Source: Nymphaea colorata
Taxonomy: Eukaryota > Streptophyta > Magnoliopsida > Nymphaeales > Nymphaeaceae
NCBI RefSeq assembly: GCF_008831285.2
Contig: NC_045145.1
Location: 18,554,040-18,618,039, forward strand
Length of the DNA: 64,000 nucleotides
Direction: 5' to 3'
Position numbers and translations under genes: made by a program. Of this stretch, positions 33,559-46,159 are shown in pieces. The number at the start of each line of letters is the position of its first letter. The stretch's first letter is position 1. The notes beneath the pieces are model-generated. The model searched no databases and was not told where the DNA came from. It saw only the letters and a program-made list of their open reading frames with translations.

Positions 33559-36500
33559 CTAATCATCAATATCTGGGGCATCCATATCGATATCATCTGG
33601 ATCAAAATCCCTAATCTTCACATCTGCATCTTCTCCAAATTGGATTGAATTGTCTATATATGACAAGACGTACTGGATACTGCAAAAACGAAAAGAACAT
33701 ACATAAAAACAAAATAACTGCAGACTAACATTCAGGTGGCAGGACCTACGTGCATGCCCAACCCAGATAAGGGACAGTCTAGAGTCAGCATACTACTTGC
33801 CACAAGCCCCACGTGATAATATCTAGGAGCTCGCCGGTTCAACCTGTTTTAACAGGCCAACGGGCGGTTCACAGAGCCAACAAATGCAGGGGAGTGGTCG
33901 TTCCTTGTGTCCAGATGCCTAAGTGGGTTGCATCACCCCCAAGTTAGCCTGAGTATACACACAAGAGAGAGAGAGAGGGGTATGGGGGAACAGGCTGGAC
34001 CAGCCTGCTGCAGATGTAGAGTTTGGGCTTTAAGACCGGATAAGAATCAGGCCAACCCTGAACATCACAAGATGGAGCAAAGGTTGCAGTAGGCAAAAAC
34101 CTTCAGCTGGCTTAATATATCCACGTCTAGCATCAAAATTTTCTAAATGACATACCTGCTTTCCTTTCTCAAATCCAGGGGCAAGAAATTCACCATGCTG
34201 TAGTCATCCACCTAAAAGAAACATGTGAAACCATCAGCATTTTGCAAGTCAGATAATGCATATATTGCTACTAAGAAAATAGTAAGAGGGAATTTCAATG
34301 ATTACTAGCACCAAAAGAGATTAATACTTCATTGCAATTTAATATTTGCATCAGATGCCACCATGTACATGTGATACTGCCTGCAAGGACTTCACAGGCC
34401 AGGTTATGTGTATTGGCTTGAGGCCTACGAGTTGACGAAAGTCAGGCGCTTGGTATATTTGGCAGACATCCTTGGTGCAAGTTGAAGCAACATACTATTC
34501 TTATGCACCAGAAGGTGTAAACGATGTTTTTTATGATGAAACAGTCAGCAGAGAGCAAACATGCACCTCATGGATGGGCAAGTTTCATTAGTCCACAAAA
34601 CCCGGTCGTTTCTGCATCCTTACAATTAGAAAGGAAAAGGTATGCATGAGATTTGAACTCTTAACCCGACGGTTTGCAAGTTAAACACTCCAATTTTCCC
34701 AGGTATATGATTTCCCAACAGTGTCTTGGATATCACTTTGATATTTTTGCCATAATACCATACATTAAGTCTAGCGTTCAAGAGCTGGTGGACATGTCAA
34801 GTGGAAAGGGGAATGAAAAATAGATCGGATATTAAACATCTAAGATTGTTTTCTATCCAAGTCAGTCCTTTCATATGCAAGGCTAGACATGGGCTGGGAG
34901 GAGACAAAAATGGGTTAGAGATAGGGAGATTGTTGACGGTAACCAGAATCTAAGAATAATTACTACTGTGAGCAGAAATAATCATGAGTATTATTTCCAT
35001 TTGGACAACATGACGAACATGCGCATGACAATGACTTGTAACGATGACAGGAAAAGTGCAAAGATGCTATGACTCGAAAAGAAAAGTTATGGTGATAGTT
35101 CATAGCAAAAAGAACAGGGACAGCCTATGGAATTTTATCAGAATATGAATCTGGACATAATTTCCTGAGAAACTAATACGCTTACAGGTCAGCCCCGGAA
35201 TGACCAAGTTAATCCCAAACTAAAGTTTGTTTAGTGACGGTATGACATGACATTGACAAGTTTCTGAAAGATAAACAAACAATGTTCAAGAGAAGCAGTT
35301 GATTGTCCAACTTACAGCCAACAAGCTTAACGTTGAGCCCATTGATTTAGCTCCAGCCATGGACAGGGTTCACATCCCCACTAGAAGGGGATCCAAAAGA
35401 AAAGAGACCCAACATGCTGTAGTAACTACAAAAGGTTGAAGAGAGTAGTACTCAAGAACTACCATTTGTGTCTATTAGGTCCTTATTTTCACCATCATCA
35501 AGAACAACTTTTAAAAAACTAATGATTCTGACCTCAAATGAAAAGACACATATTTAGCTTGGAGGCAAAGTAAAGAAGAACACTCCTTATGAACTATGGG
35601 CATGGTTAACAGAGGAAAATTGTTGACATTACATTCATCACCAACCAAACATGTTAAGTGAAAATGTCCCAACTCTCAAGTACTTGAGAAATTTAAACTT
35701 TCAGTTACTCACCAACTCAGCCAACGTTTTGTTCAACTTTGCAAACTTCGGAGCCATATTCTGATTTAACTCTGACAACAAAATCTTTGGGTCCGGGTTA
35801 AGATAACTGTCATAAACAGGTAAAACAGATGTTAGTGTGAGTGCTCCTGCTAAAGTAACATAAACACATATTCTTAAGACCAAAGCAAGACCATAACAGG
35901 AATTAAAAAATGGAACCCACTCTTCAAGGCCTTTTTTGTTCTTCACAAGATCCATCTTAGAAAGAATATTAACATGAGGGATTTCGAGTTGAATCATTGC
36001 TGAAAGGGATGCCATACAACCACTTATATACTTGGTCACATCAGTCATGAACTGCAAAATGTAATAAAAATTTAAATTCACGGACCCAGACTTAATCAAG
36101 ATAGACAATAGTAAGACAGCTACCTGAGAGTCAAGTAGGTATACAGCACATATGTTGAAATTCTTGCGTTTTAGATGGTCCACAAAATTCCGTAGGACAG
36201 GAACATGAGAAAATAGTTCCATCTGACCTGATTAAGAATTACAATTTGTCAGATTATCACATGAAATTGATAATTCTTGTGCTTATGAAAGACAAAAGTG
36301 CACCACAATCAGCTGGCTATTAAATATTTTACAGTACCATAAGGAAAGGCATCTAGATAGTTACTAGAAACTTATAAATATACACCTGAGCTTCACTGTA
36401 TCAAATAAGAATAAGAACGAAAATGCATCCCATCCAAAAGGTCTTGTCAATTCCAAATTTTAAGTAATTAAGTTGTACATGACATGACATTATAAAGCAT

Positions 36501-37882
36501 GTAAAATGCAAGATACCTGGGCAATCAAAAACAAGGTAGTCATCGTCCAAGTAGTTCTCTAGTTCTTCTTCCAACCAATCATCCAGATTGTCTTCCAGGT
36601 GCCTGAAGAAGTGCTAAGGATAACAACTGTGCGTGAGAGAGAGAGATCTACTGACCTTCTTTTTTCTCTATAACCAGTAAATTCTTTTTTACTTTTAGTG
36701 ATTCTTGGTCTTTAAAGTTATTTGTAAGAAGAATGGATTACTTTAGGGGAAGATTATGCCAACACAGTAAAACTTAGACAATGCTTCACGATTTTTGCTT
36801 TAGACATTAAAAGGCTACTAGTTTAGGTACTGCAAGTACGGCAGCGTGTGAGTGAGCAGGTCGGTATAAGCAAGATGCAATAGTCACTCAATTTTGGTCA
36901 ATTTTTTAATGAATTTGCTTTTGAACATCAAAAAATGCAGTAATGTAGGCTATAACAGTAAGGCTGTGTTTGTGCATGCATGCATGGGGTTGAGAGAGAC
37001 ACACACAGACAGAGACAGAGAAAGGGAGAGAGATGGAGGAATTGTAATTCTAAATCGGACAGACGCATGGCAATACACTTTGGTGCATTGAAAAGTCTAG
37101 CCCAACTATTTGTCTACATGCTGACAGAACGTAGTAGTCTTTCTCACAAGATGATGTTTTCCGTCTCCATTGTCTTGCACCAATCAACTGTGCCATAAAC
37201 AATTAAAGCTGACACAAGAAGACAAATACAAAGGCCCCATTAACCAGCTCATACCAGTCCCTTATGCTGAAACATATCATTCAAGGTCCCTAGATATTGT
37301 AATCTCAAGTACAGTAGTTTCATTAGAACACATGAGCCTTCGAAGAGAACTCACTTATCAACAAAGAATAAACAAAGAGAAGGATACTCCATGCAGTATA
37401 TAAGAGCTCCATTTGGGCCCAAGCCCATCGTCTCCATAACATCCTCCAAGGTAATAAGCTCCCTGATATCTGACAAACCAACAATTTAAACTTTAATCAT
37501 CAACAGACCAAATATATGTTTCATCACCAGTCACTGTCACAAATAAGCTTAAACAGATAAAAAAACAAACATCGTCCTAAAAACACACACCCATAGAAAC
37601 AGGATAATTGAAATTCTCAGCTGCAGGATCAAGGTTCACAATATGGACTGTTCGCCCGATTGCTTCACAATGCTGCTGCAAACTGGCACAGTATGTCGAC
37701 TGCCCAAAATCCAACAAAAAAAACAATCAATATAAGATAAATACCCACCGTCAAAAGCTGCCATCAGTCAGGAGCCAATAAGAAACACGAAGAAAACAAT
37801 TAAGAAGGACCAAGACAAGTGAGCGAATAGGTAGTACCTTCCCACTCCCGGCAGGGCCGATCACGAGCTGCGCATAACCCAT
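33559..37882 (-). CDS. GPN3: GPN-loop GTPase 3 (GPN3-type), nine exons
   Basis: Exons (minus): 37882-37838, 37699-37591, 37469-37388, 36602-36517, 36227-36124, 36051-35921, 35806-35713, 34211-34156, 33679-33559; 828 nt, 275 residues, all GT-AG with matching phases. The start [15 protein letters not shown] carries the P-loop (residues 9-16). The GPN motif follows in [12 protein letters not shown], switch II is VFDCPGQ, and the guanine-specificity motif is NILSKMDLV. The tail is acidic ([14 protein letters not shown]). The length is close to eukaryotic GPN3 proteins, which help assemble and import RNA polymerase II in the cytoplasm. The ATG at 37882 is the first in frame and gives the conserved family start. 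A donor GTAAGT at 39989 (minus) after GC-rich sequence suggests a 5' UTR intron of about 2 kb; its acceptor is not resolved. Confidence 0.93.
34650..34691 (-). repeat. tRNA/SINE-like remnant in a GPN3 intron
   Basis: On the minus strand GAGTTCAAATC (34660-34650) fits the pol III B box. GGAGTGTTTAAC (34691-34680) resembles the D-arm A box, with TTGCAA between them. The spacing is too short for a working tRNA, so this looks like a decayed tRNA-derived sequence, if it is one at all. Confidence 0.3.
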
Positions 37883-40211
37883 GTTGGGATCAGTGGCGAC
37901 GATTCGCGAAGGCGAGGAAGCAAAGAGAGCGCTGGACGACAACTATGGCGTAAGTAGAACACCAGAGGATGATATCACACAATGCACTGAGAAAGGCTGA
38001 ATTGTCCATGCAGTTATATCATCTGAGACCGTGTCAAGTCACATGAAAGCAGGTTAATGTCAGATAATAGAACATCCAAAACGATAAAAGAGAAATGAAA
38101 ACAATTCCAGATGAAGCCATAAAAGAACAATCCTAGCACGACAACATAAGATGAACCAAAAGCAACAAGCGAGAAAGCCATAAATAGAAACTGACTGATG
38201 GGAGTGGGTACATGGTAAGTGGAAACATCAGAAAAGGGAGAAGTTGGTGGAGAAGATAATAAGAAGAATAACAACAATAATAGAAACTAGACGAATCTTC
38301 AACTGTGCATCATTGGTGCATGCTCATAGACAGGCGGAGAGAGAAAGAGTGAGAATAGGGAAGGAAAACATGGGATTCAGCCTGAAATAAGATCAGAAGA
38401 TTGGTTTCTTAAGATTGATTGGATAATTGTTGTGGCATGTTAATCTGTGAGACGGACTTGGCTCTAACGTGCATTTGAAATATTGGTAAATATGAGCATT
38501 TTTCCACTGAATTCTTTTTTGAGGCTGATAGTAAGCTTTGCTTCCACTCTCACTATCTCTGCTTCAGTTGCATTCTCAACTATTATTAGATCAGGCTGTC
38601 GACCAACTGAAGTAATAAATTTCACTAGTAAATATCACCACTAAAGAGTAAAGGCTGTGAACAAATTTTTGAAAAGGAAAAATGAACTTGAGAAACCACT
38701 CTTGAGGTAAGAGACTTAATTGATCGCATTGCAGTGTAATACTCTGCTGAGAGACTTGGTTGTTAGATTGTGTAAAACTCCAAAATTGCTATCCTGCCTC
38801 TAAGATCATAGCATGCTTCGGCAAGAACAAGATAACGACAACCACAAAACTTGAGCCAGCGACTGGCCACCTACAAGCCACTTCAAAATTGTGAAGTATA
38901 CAATATCCATAAAATAATGTTTAAAGTGACGAATAGTAATTCTAATAACTAGAGACACCTAACCCTAATCTTAAAGAGTCTAAAGGTTAACAATTAATAC
39001 TAATAAGATTGATAAGGATCAAGCTAAATTTTAGCCACGAGGTGGCATCTCCTGTAAGAGCGTGACGGACGGCCCCTTTTGAAACTCAATTTTACCTTAA
39101 ACGTTATAAAATAAAATAATGCAATGAACTGATGCTATGCTAAAATGATCATGCAATGTTTCACCTAAATGGAATGCGTGACCAAAAACTGTTGATTCTA
39201 GCCATCATTTTACATTTAGGAAGGATCATCTGGTCACCAAACTTAGCCGCTTGTTTGCACTAATTCAAACCAAAAATGAAGATTCATATGGTTTTCTTTG
39301 ATATGCCGCGAAAATTCTACAGCAGAGATAAACACTGTTTCAGTAACATTTGTTAACATATTTTTCTATGACGAACTTCTGAAAAAACTAAGCATTCAGG
39401 ATTCGAGGTTTGTTTAATGGCAAGATCACCACTTTCTCCGCAAAAGCAGCAACTAAACAAATGAGTTTCTCATTTCAAAGTCAATATTTTAGTGGAATCA
39501 ACAAATAAAATCTGAAACCACGAGTGAATACATCAAAACCAGAAGCAACAAAAGCTTCGGGCTACTGAAATCACCCATTCCGGCACCACCGACCAAAAAC
39601 TAAACAAAAACCAGCAGCCCACGGCAAATTACCTCAGTGAAGGAACCAAACCTCCAACTTGATGCCGTATGGAGTAACAACGGAGAAGGCATCGGATTCT
39701 CCTCGGAAACAAGCAGGGGCACCCGATGGTGCCTGTGTTTTCCAACACCGAAGACGATGACTTAAGCCTCAACCGCCAGGGCAGGGCCGACCAATTAAGG
39801 CCACCATAGAGGCTGACCGTGTAACGCAGGCCAAGGCTGCCAGCTGGTGGCGCTTATGTAAAAATTAGAACGGAGAGAGAGAGAGATATATACTGAGCGA
39901 GAAAATGGCTGTCGGCCAGTCAGATATTGCGGGCCGGCAACCTTCGATCAAGAGATAGAGAGGGACAGAGAGAGGGCAAGATAACTTACCGGAGCTCGCC
40001 GGCGAGAGTGGCAGCCTTCACCGCAAAGAGAGAGAGAACAGCGCCGGTACGCGCGTCCGTCGGAGAGACTCAGAGAGAAGGAGGGAGAACGGTTTTTGCG
40101 CTCATCCGAAACAGGACACAATCCAGCCCGAGGGTTTCCCGTTTAGAAGACCCCTTTTCTCAACGGGGTGATTTTTTTTTTTAATAAGGAAAAAAAAATG
40201 ATGCCTGAAGC

Positions 40212-40229
40212 GTGCGCTTCGAAGCGCAC
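40212..40229. repeat. Perfect 18-bp palindrome
   Basis: GTGCGCTTCGAAGCGCAC equals its own reverse complement. It lies just outside the likely GPN3 leader, and a related GCGCGCGCTTC follows about 85 bases later. Confidence 0.9.
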
Positions 40230-41455
40230 ACATGAGCCCTGTTTCGCGCCTCACCCCCTAGTATGGAGGCAATTTACGAAGTGATGCGCTCTGGGGCGCG
40301 CGCTTCTTGCCTTAAAAGTTAACTGGCAGGTTTATCAAGCACAACTAATTTTCTTCACATCCAAACAACCAAACTCAAATTACAAAAACTGGCTTTCTAA
40401 CCATGTTTTCAAATAAATTGATTTATTTGACGAGCCTCTCATACATTGTCTTAGACGGCCACATGCATAGCCTCGAGAATGTACCTAAACAACTTTATAC
40501 TGAAGGAAAATTATATGAGATTTTCGAAAATACATACATATGATCATTATAAGTCTGATCCAATGTCACAAAACGATGGGCATGGAAAATTGTAAAATTT
40601 TTAAAACAAAGAGGGAGTGTTTTGATGTCGTATAGGAATATTTCAGATTGAAACCATATCTAAAGCAAGCACATTTTAAATTTGCTAAAAATTTCCACTC
40701 ATTTGCGGTTTCAAATGCCAAAATGTTGAGGAAAAAAAAAGCGCTTGCCATGATGGGATGTCTGAATTATTAGAATGTTGAAATCAGGTAGTTGCTGGAG
40801 TGGTTAGATGTTTAAAATTTTTAAAGACTAAAAGCACTATAAATTGTTGTACATGACACTACAAATTGTCGCTACACCACTAAACGTTGCTAAATATCTC
40901 CAACCCAAATTCGAGGGTGGAGACATTGAAGAACTACTCATATGAAATTTATATAAGATATCAATTATGATTTAAACTTGGGATTTGGAATGGTCGAGGT
41001 CCTTAAAAGGTGTGTTTTGAGAGATACATTGTTTATTGTTTAAACCAATGGGGGGAGTCTCATTTTAAAACCATAGAATTAAGATCTTTGGATCTCATAT
41101 CATTGCTTATATGTAGTGAAACAAATACAATATAAAATAAAACAATTTAAATATCCATGTAAAAGATTTCAAAATCTCCTAATAACTAATGCAATCAACA
41201 TCTATTTGAATCGAGTTTTTCACTGTATAGAGTTTTGTACTGCCGTCGTTCTCATCCTCAGCTTGTTAAAGCTTGAGCATATTGCTGAAATTCCTCGTCG
41301 GAAAATGATTTCAGTCGTCGACCTTGAATCTTACTAAATTTCGTTCGGAAGCGATCTTGAAAAAGGAAGAAATACCACCCTGGTGAATTTCCCTTTTTAG
41401 AGCAGCCCCTCCTTCCTGGTTGGGGAAGCTACATTTTGAAAACCCGCCTCAGACC

Positions 41456-41463
41456 CCGCCAAA
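41456..41463 (-). promoter_or_regulatory. E2F-like site upstream of NUP155
   Basis: The minus strand reads TTTGGCGG, which fits the plant E2F consensus WTTSSCSS. It lies about 280 bases before the NUP155 ATG. One 8-mer match has little weight alone. Confidence 0.25.
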
Positions 41464-41571
41464 TCGCGCCCACACTGAAAAACTTTTCTTCCCTCTATTC
41501 CCTCTCTCCCTCTATTTCCCTCTCTCTTGGGTAAGGTAGCAGAAGAGGGTAGGAAGTGGTAGAGGGAGAGA

Positions 41572-41598
41572 GGGCGAGGGCGAGGGCGAGGGCGAGGG
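41572..41598 (+). repeat. GGGCGA hexamer repeat in the NUP155 leader
   Basis: Four and a half perfect GGGCGA copies, about 145 bases before the ATG. An AGA trinucleotide repeat of about eight copies follows at 41708-41731. Confidence 0.9.
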
Positions 41599-41673
41599 AA
41601 GCCGGTCTCCCTTCAACCGATTCACCTCGGTCCAATTCGTTTATGGTTCAGCCGGTTTTTCAGTTCCCAAGTA

Positions 41674-41700
41674 TAGGGTTTTAGCTCTAGGGTTTTAGGG
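41674..41700 (+). promoter_or_regulatory. Twin telobox-like motifs (TAGGGTTTTAG)
   Basis: TAGGGTTTTAG at 41674-41684 and TAGGGTTTTAGGG at 41688-41700 resemble the reverse complement of the plant telobox AAACCCTA. They lie 45-70 bases before the ATG, probably in the leader. Teloboxes are common near starts of plant growth and translation genes; function here is inferred. Confidence 0.4.
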
Positions 41701-41742
41701 GTGGAGTAGAAGAAGAAGAAGAAGAAGAAGAGAAGCGGAGCG

Positions 41743-44700
41743 ATGTTGCGGGCCTCCGATGAGAGGATCGCGTCGGACACTGCGGTCGCCGGGCGCATGG
41801 TGAGCGACTATATAAGCCGTGATTCCGCCCGGCGGGTTGATCTCGAGGAGGCTTTGGAAGCTTCTAGATACGCCAGCCACCCTTACTCGTCTCCTCCGAA
41901 AGAGGTATGCTTCTGTGAAGATGCTGCTTGCCCAGAACCTATCTTGCATGGATTCCGCGTGCGATTCAGATACTTTCTTTTGCTTGTGACATTGCCACGA
42001 ATCCTTGTAGCTTGGAGAAACCTTCGACTTTCGTGTAGGCAGTTAATTTTTATTGGTGTGAGCACTCTACCCGTTGTGTACGGCGAGGCTTTGGCACTTA
42101 TAAGTGGGTAACTCGCGGTGAATGATAATGGTGCTTCACTGGCTGGGCTGCGGGGGCGTGATTTGCTGCTACAGCTACAGAGAGATAAATCACACGCCCT
42201 ACGAATTGTGGTGTCTGGCATCTTTTAGCTAACGACCAACTGGCGAGTAGCTTTGATTCACTTTCTGGCCTTTTAAGGGAACGAAACGTATGTCACTTCT
42301 GGAAACACACATATCATCTCGGTTTGGATCTTGAATGTTATGCCGGTACAATTTAAAGGGATTACAGTACTAAAGAAAGGCGCAAGCCTTGGAGTCATCC
42401 GTGAAAATCTGCACCGAGAATAAAAATAAAAACGTTATTTTAAAATGTATGCGGTGTTTAATCTAATGAAAGAATGCGTGCTTATGTGTACATGTGCATG
42501 GATGTTTCTATACCACGTGCACATGTTCATGCTTTCATGTAAGTAAGACGTGCTATCTGAGTGTTGCAACAGTGTGGCCAAGGTATGGTATATATTGCAG
42601 AAACGGATGCAAAGGTTAGTATTACAGTTTCCATGAAGCATGAAGGCAGATACACTGGAGAGCAAAATGGAAATAAATAAGTGACTGAGAAACAGAAAAC
42701 ACGGTGTGAATGAGACCAGGACAACAAAAGCACGAGAAGCAATAATAAATCAATCAAGAAGTAACGGAGCAGCAAACTTCCTCGTGCATAGGAACTAGGA
42801 AGTGAGATTCCTATTAAGGAGAAGAGTTTCTCCAGCTTTCTATCTTCAGCAGAAACATGAAATTTGCTATTAAATTTCCATGTGTTACACACGGGAACTG
42901 ATGTTTTATCTCAAATTTGCACCAGAGAAGGAGTTGAGTTTAATTCTGGATGTCCAAGTTCATTTCCCCAGTATCCTGATTGAGTATAATTATTGGCACT
43001 CCTATAAAGGAAGAAGACTCAGTATGATATCGGGATTAGATTTATAGGTCACTACAAAGTTGCAATCTGTACTTGAAAGTTGAAACCAAGGGCAGCCAAC
43101 GTTTATCATACAAATTTTGTGTCTCATATTTTTTATGCTTCTAGTTCCCATTTTTAATAAATGGGATGTTACATACATATTTATGTCCTGTACCCATCTT
43201 TGAGGACATCGCAATGTTGTGCTCACACTTGCATCCACACCTATGTGACATAGGTTTATGAGTTTACAAGTTTTTTCCGTTGACAGAGAATTACATAATG
43301 AAATACTCTTGAAGTTGAAAGTTATTATGCTAAACATGTCTTTAGAAAAAGAATCTAATATTGTCAAGATATTATATGTCATATGAACGTGATATGATAT
43401 GGCCTGTTTTGAGCAAGTTTAAAGTCCTCCATACTGTTCTTCTCTCTTTTCTGAGGTGCTTGATAAATAATTAGTCAGGTTGATTTGCCTGCACGATCTC
43501 AATAGATAATGGATTGTTGCCATTGAGCTGGGAGCACACTCTTAGTACTTGTATACTTAGGGCCCTATTGATTTTACTCTTTCCAGTGAAAAGTCTTGAC
43601 AACATTAAAGTGGAAGCTTTAAAGAGAAAAAAAAGGATCAAATTTCAAAAATCTTTATATTTACATATATGATGTACCAAACCCATAAATACGCAGTCCA
43701 AGCTAATACTCATAAATCTTTAGGATTAATGTGCTGTAGCGCAGGCATACCTGAATAGGGACATCAAAAGTCTTCTTTATTTGAAGTGGCCCCATCGGGC
43801 CCATCCTCACAGCGATGTTATTTCATGTGCATCTGGCTGTGATGATTCAAGGCTCAAGTTCTTGGTTGGAAGTTACTAGGACAATCTTATGAACTGTGTA
43901 TCTTTAGCCTGTTTGCTTGTGGATGACTTGTTTGGCGTGTTGTGCTTTGGATTATTTTAGCTGAAAATACTCACATCATTAACCCCAAGATTTCGTGGTG
44001 TATTGACACTGAGAATTCAATCTCTATTTTATATCTGTTTGATTTTTTTTTATTCCTTTTGGACCTTTGGTATGGCTGGGGATAAAACTCTATTGATCAT
44101 TTACCATTGTTTATGTTCCCATTAATTCCTTGCACTACATTTTGGCATGGTACTAGTCCATTCTTGCTTTTCATACTAAATAATTATCCGGTGCTTTGAT
44201 AGATCTGAAGGTAGAACCTATTTGGAGTTTCGGATAGTTGAACTTGATTTCGTTAAGGCATCAATATTATTAATATTTTTGCAATGCATAATCTTGGCAG
44301 TAACAGTATCACAATTCACAGATGTCGAGAGGTGCTTTTCTTAGTGATTTTCTCAGTACTTATTTTATGAGCTGATTATTGCAGTGGCCTCCTTCTGTTG
44401 AGATAGCCAATACCAGAGATCTGCCTGCTGTGCTCATTGATAGATACAATGCAGCTGGAGGAGAAGGAACCGCTTTATGTGGAATTTTTCCAGAAATTCG
44501 ACGAGCATGGGCGTCTGTGGACAATTCTCTGTTTCTGTGGCGTTTTGACAAATGGTACTAACAGTTATCTGCCTCAACCTTAGAATTGTGTGCATGCTAG
44601 AATTGTAAATCATTAAGTTCTTAAGGACATCCGTTAGTTGTCACTCTCAAATCATGGTACCGTTGGAATAGCTGAAACCATCTGTGGAAGTAAATCTCCA

Positions 44701-46123
44701 CTCTGAGTTGCCAACTAGGCTTGTTCTTTATCGAGCAATGTTGTCTAAAGTGTATGTCTACTTTATTAGTTTATTCATGTCCTTTCGTGGTCCTGAAGAT
44801 TATTTACTAGAATCTTATAGGTTTACTAAAAAGCTGCTATTTCTCTTGATTGTGCAAAATTGGTCCTAATAAGTATAGCATTCCAGCTTACTGGAGTTTT
44901 TTCTTTTGTGGTTCGTACATGCATGATCTTTAAAAGGCAATAAAGAACTTGCTTAGTGTTTGACTTGAACTATGTCATACATACTTATGAGGGTGAGGTA
45001 CCCACATTGACATGTCAGCAAGTGCTAGCATGGCACTGGCACCTGACAAAGAAGATACAGAGTTGCTTCTATTGGATCTGGGTTGGGTGCTTTCTCTTAT
45101 TCTTTTCTTGTTTCTCCTTTATTCTTTTGTTCTTCCTCTTGTTTTATGTTTTTTTTTTTTGTGGGTTGAGGACCTACCCATGTTTGTTCTAAGTCGATAC
45201 AGTTTTTGACCTAGGCAGTGTTTGGCATCTATAGTGAAGTAGATAATATTGCTTATTTTTTTGAATTTATTTTGACCAATTGAACGAATCTTCTTTGCTA
45301 ATCATAACCAATTCATATGATAAATTAGACCTTGTGATGTATCAATATTTTAGCTAAATTTGATTGAAGCAACATCTGAAAAATTTTAACATATTGATGT
45401 TCCTTTATTCATAAGTAAACCTGTATTTAGTTTAAAAGTTTGTCTGCATATACAGGTTCACGCATGATTTATTTGTGGATATTCACGTGTATTATATGTC
45501 AGTATATATCCTCACCACACACTCGTTCTTGTAAAATTTCAGGGTAGCATTCTTTACACTCATATGTGCATTTAAGATGTTTTTTTACTTTCTTCAAACA
45601 AGTTATATTTGCTTTAAGGTCTTCATTGGAGTAGAACTGCTTGGAAAATTCTTGGCTGCTACCACATGCATTTAACAAATGAACTCTGTATCATTAACAT
45701 AGCTAGTTTGCTACCAGTTTATTTAATAAAGATCTATCTTGTATGCAGAATTTACATAACTTGTTACCTGTTTTATTAATTCTGTGAATATGGTCCTTTG
45801 GTCTTCATGCATCATTTTCTTTTTTTTGTTTGCAGGGATGGTCAGTGCCCTGAATACAGTGGTGAGGAACAGGCTATCTGTGCTGTCGGGTTGGCTAAAG
45901 CTAAGCCTGGCATATTTGTAGAAGCTATTCAGTATCTTTTAGTTTTAGCTACTCCTGTTGAGGTGATATTCTCATTCTCATTGTGTTCTGTCATCATTGT
46001 ATTTAGAAAATATGATTTACAGAAGTGAAAAACAGGTTGCTTAAAGCAACAACCAGAACTTAACCTTGTGAATGTGAAACCCCAGTAGGAATACATCCTA
46101 TGCCACACAGATGCAGGGTGCAT

Positions 46124-46159
<36 letters not shown>

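Larger units (their letters stand above)
37883..41742. other. Divergent region between GPN3 and NUP155
   Basis: It holds the probable GPN3 leader exon (about 39990-40150, minus, GC-rich) and leader intron, then an AT-rich middle, then the NUP155 promoter and leader (about 41400-41742). No other protein gene is visible. A perfect 18-bp palindrome lies at 40212-40229. The frame at 39927-40184 reads leader sequence and is not convincing as a protein. Confidence 0.55.

Noticed and set aside
37883..37942. Longer GPN3 start
   Set aside because: The upstream codon is TTG and the family begins [15 protein letters not shown], which matches the ATG at 37882.
41883..42221. Minus-strand frame over NUP155 exon 1
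   Set aside because: Spans exon 1 and intron 1 of a well supported plus-strand gene, with no recognisable domain.
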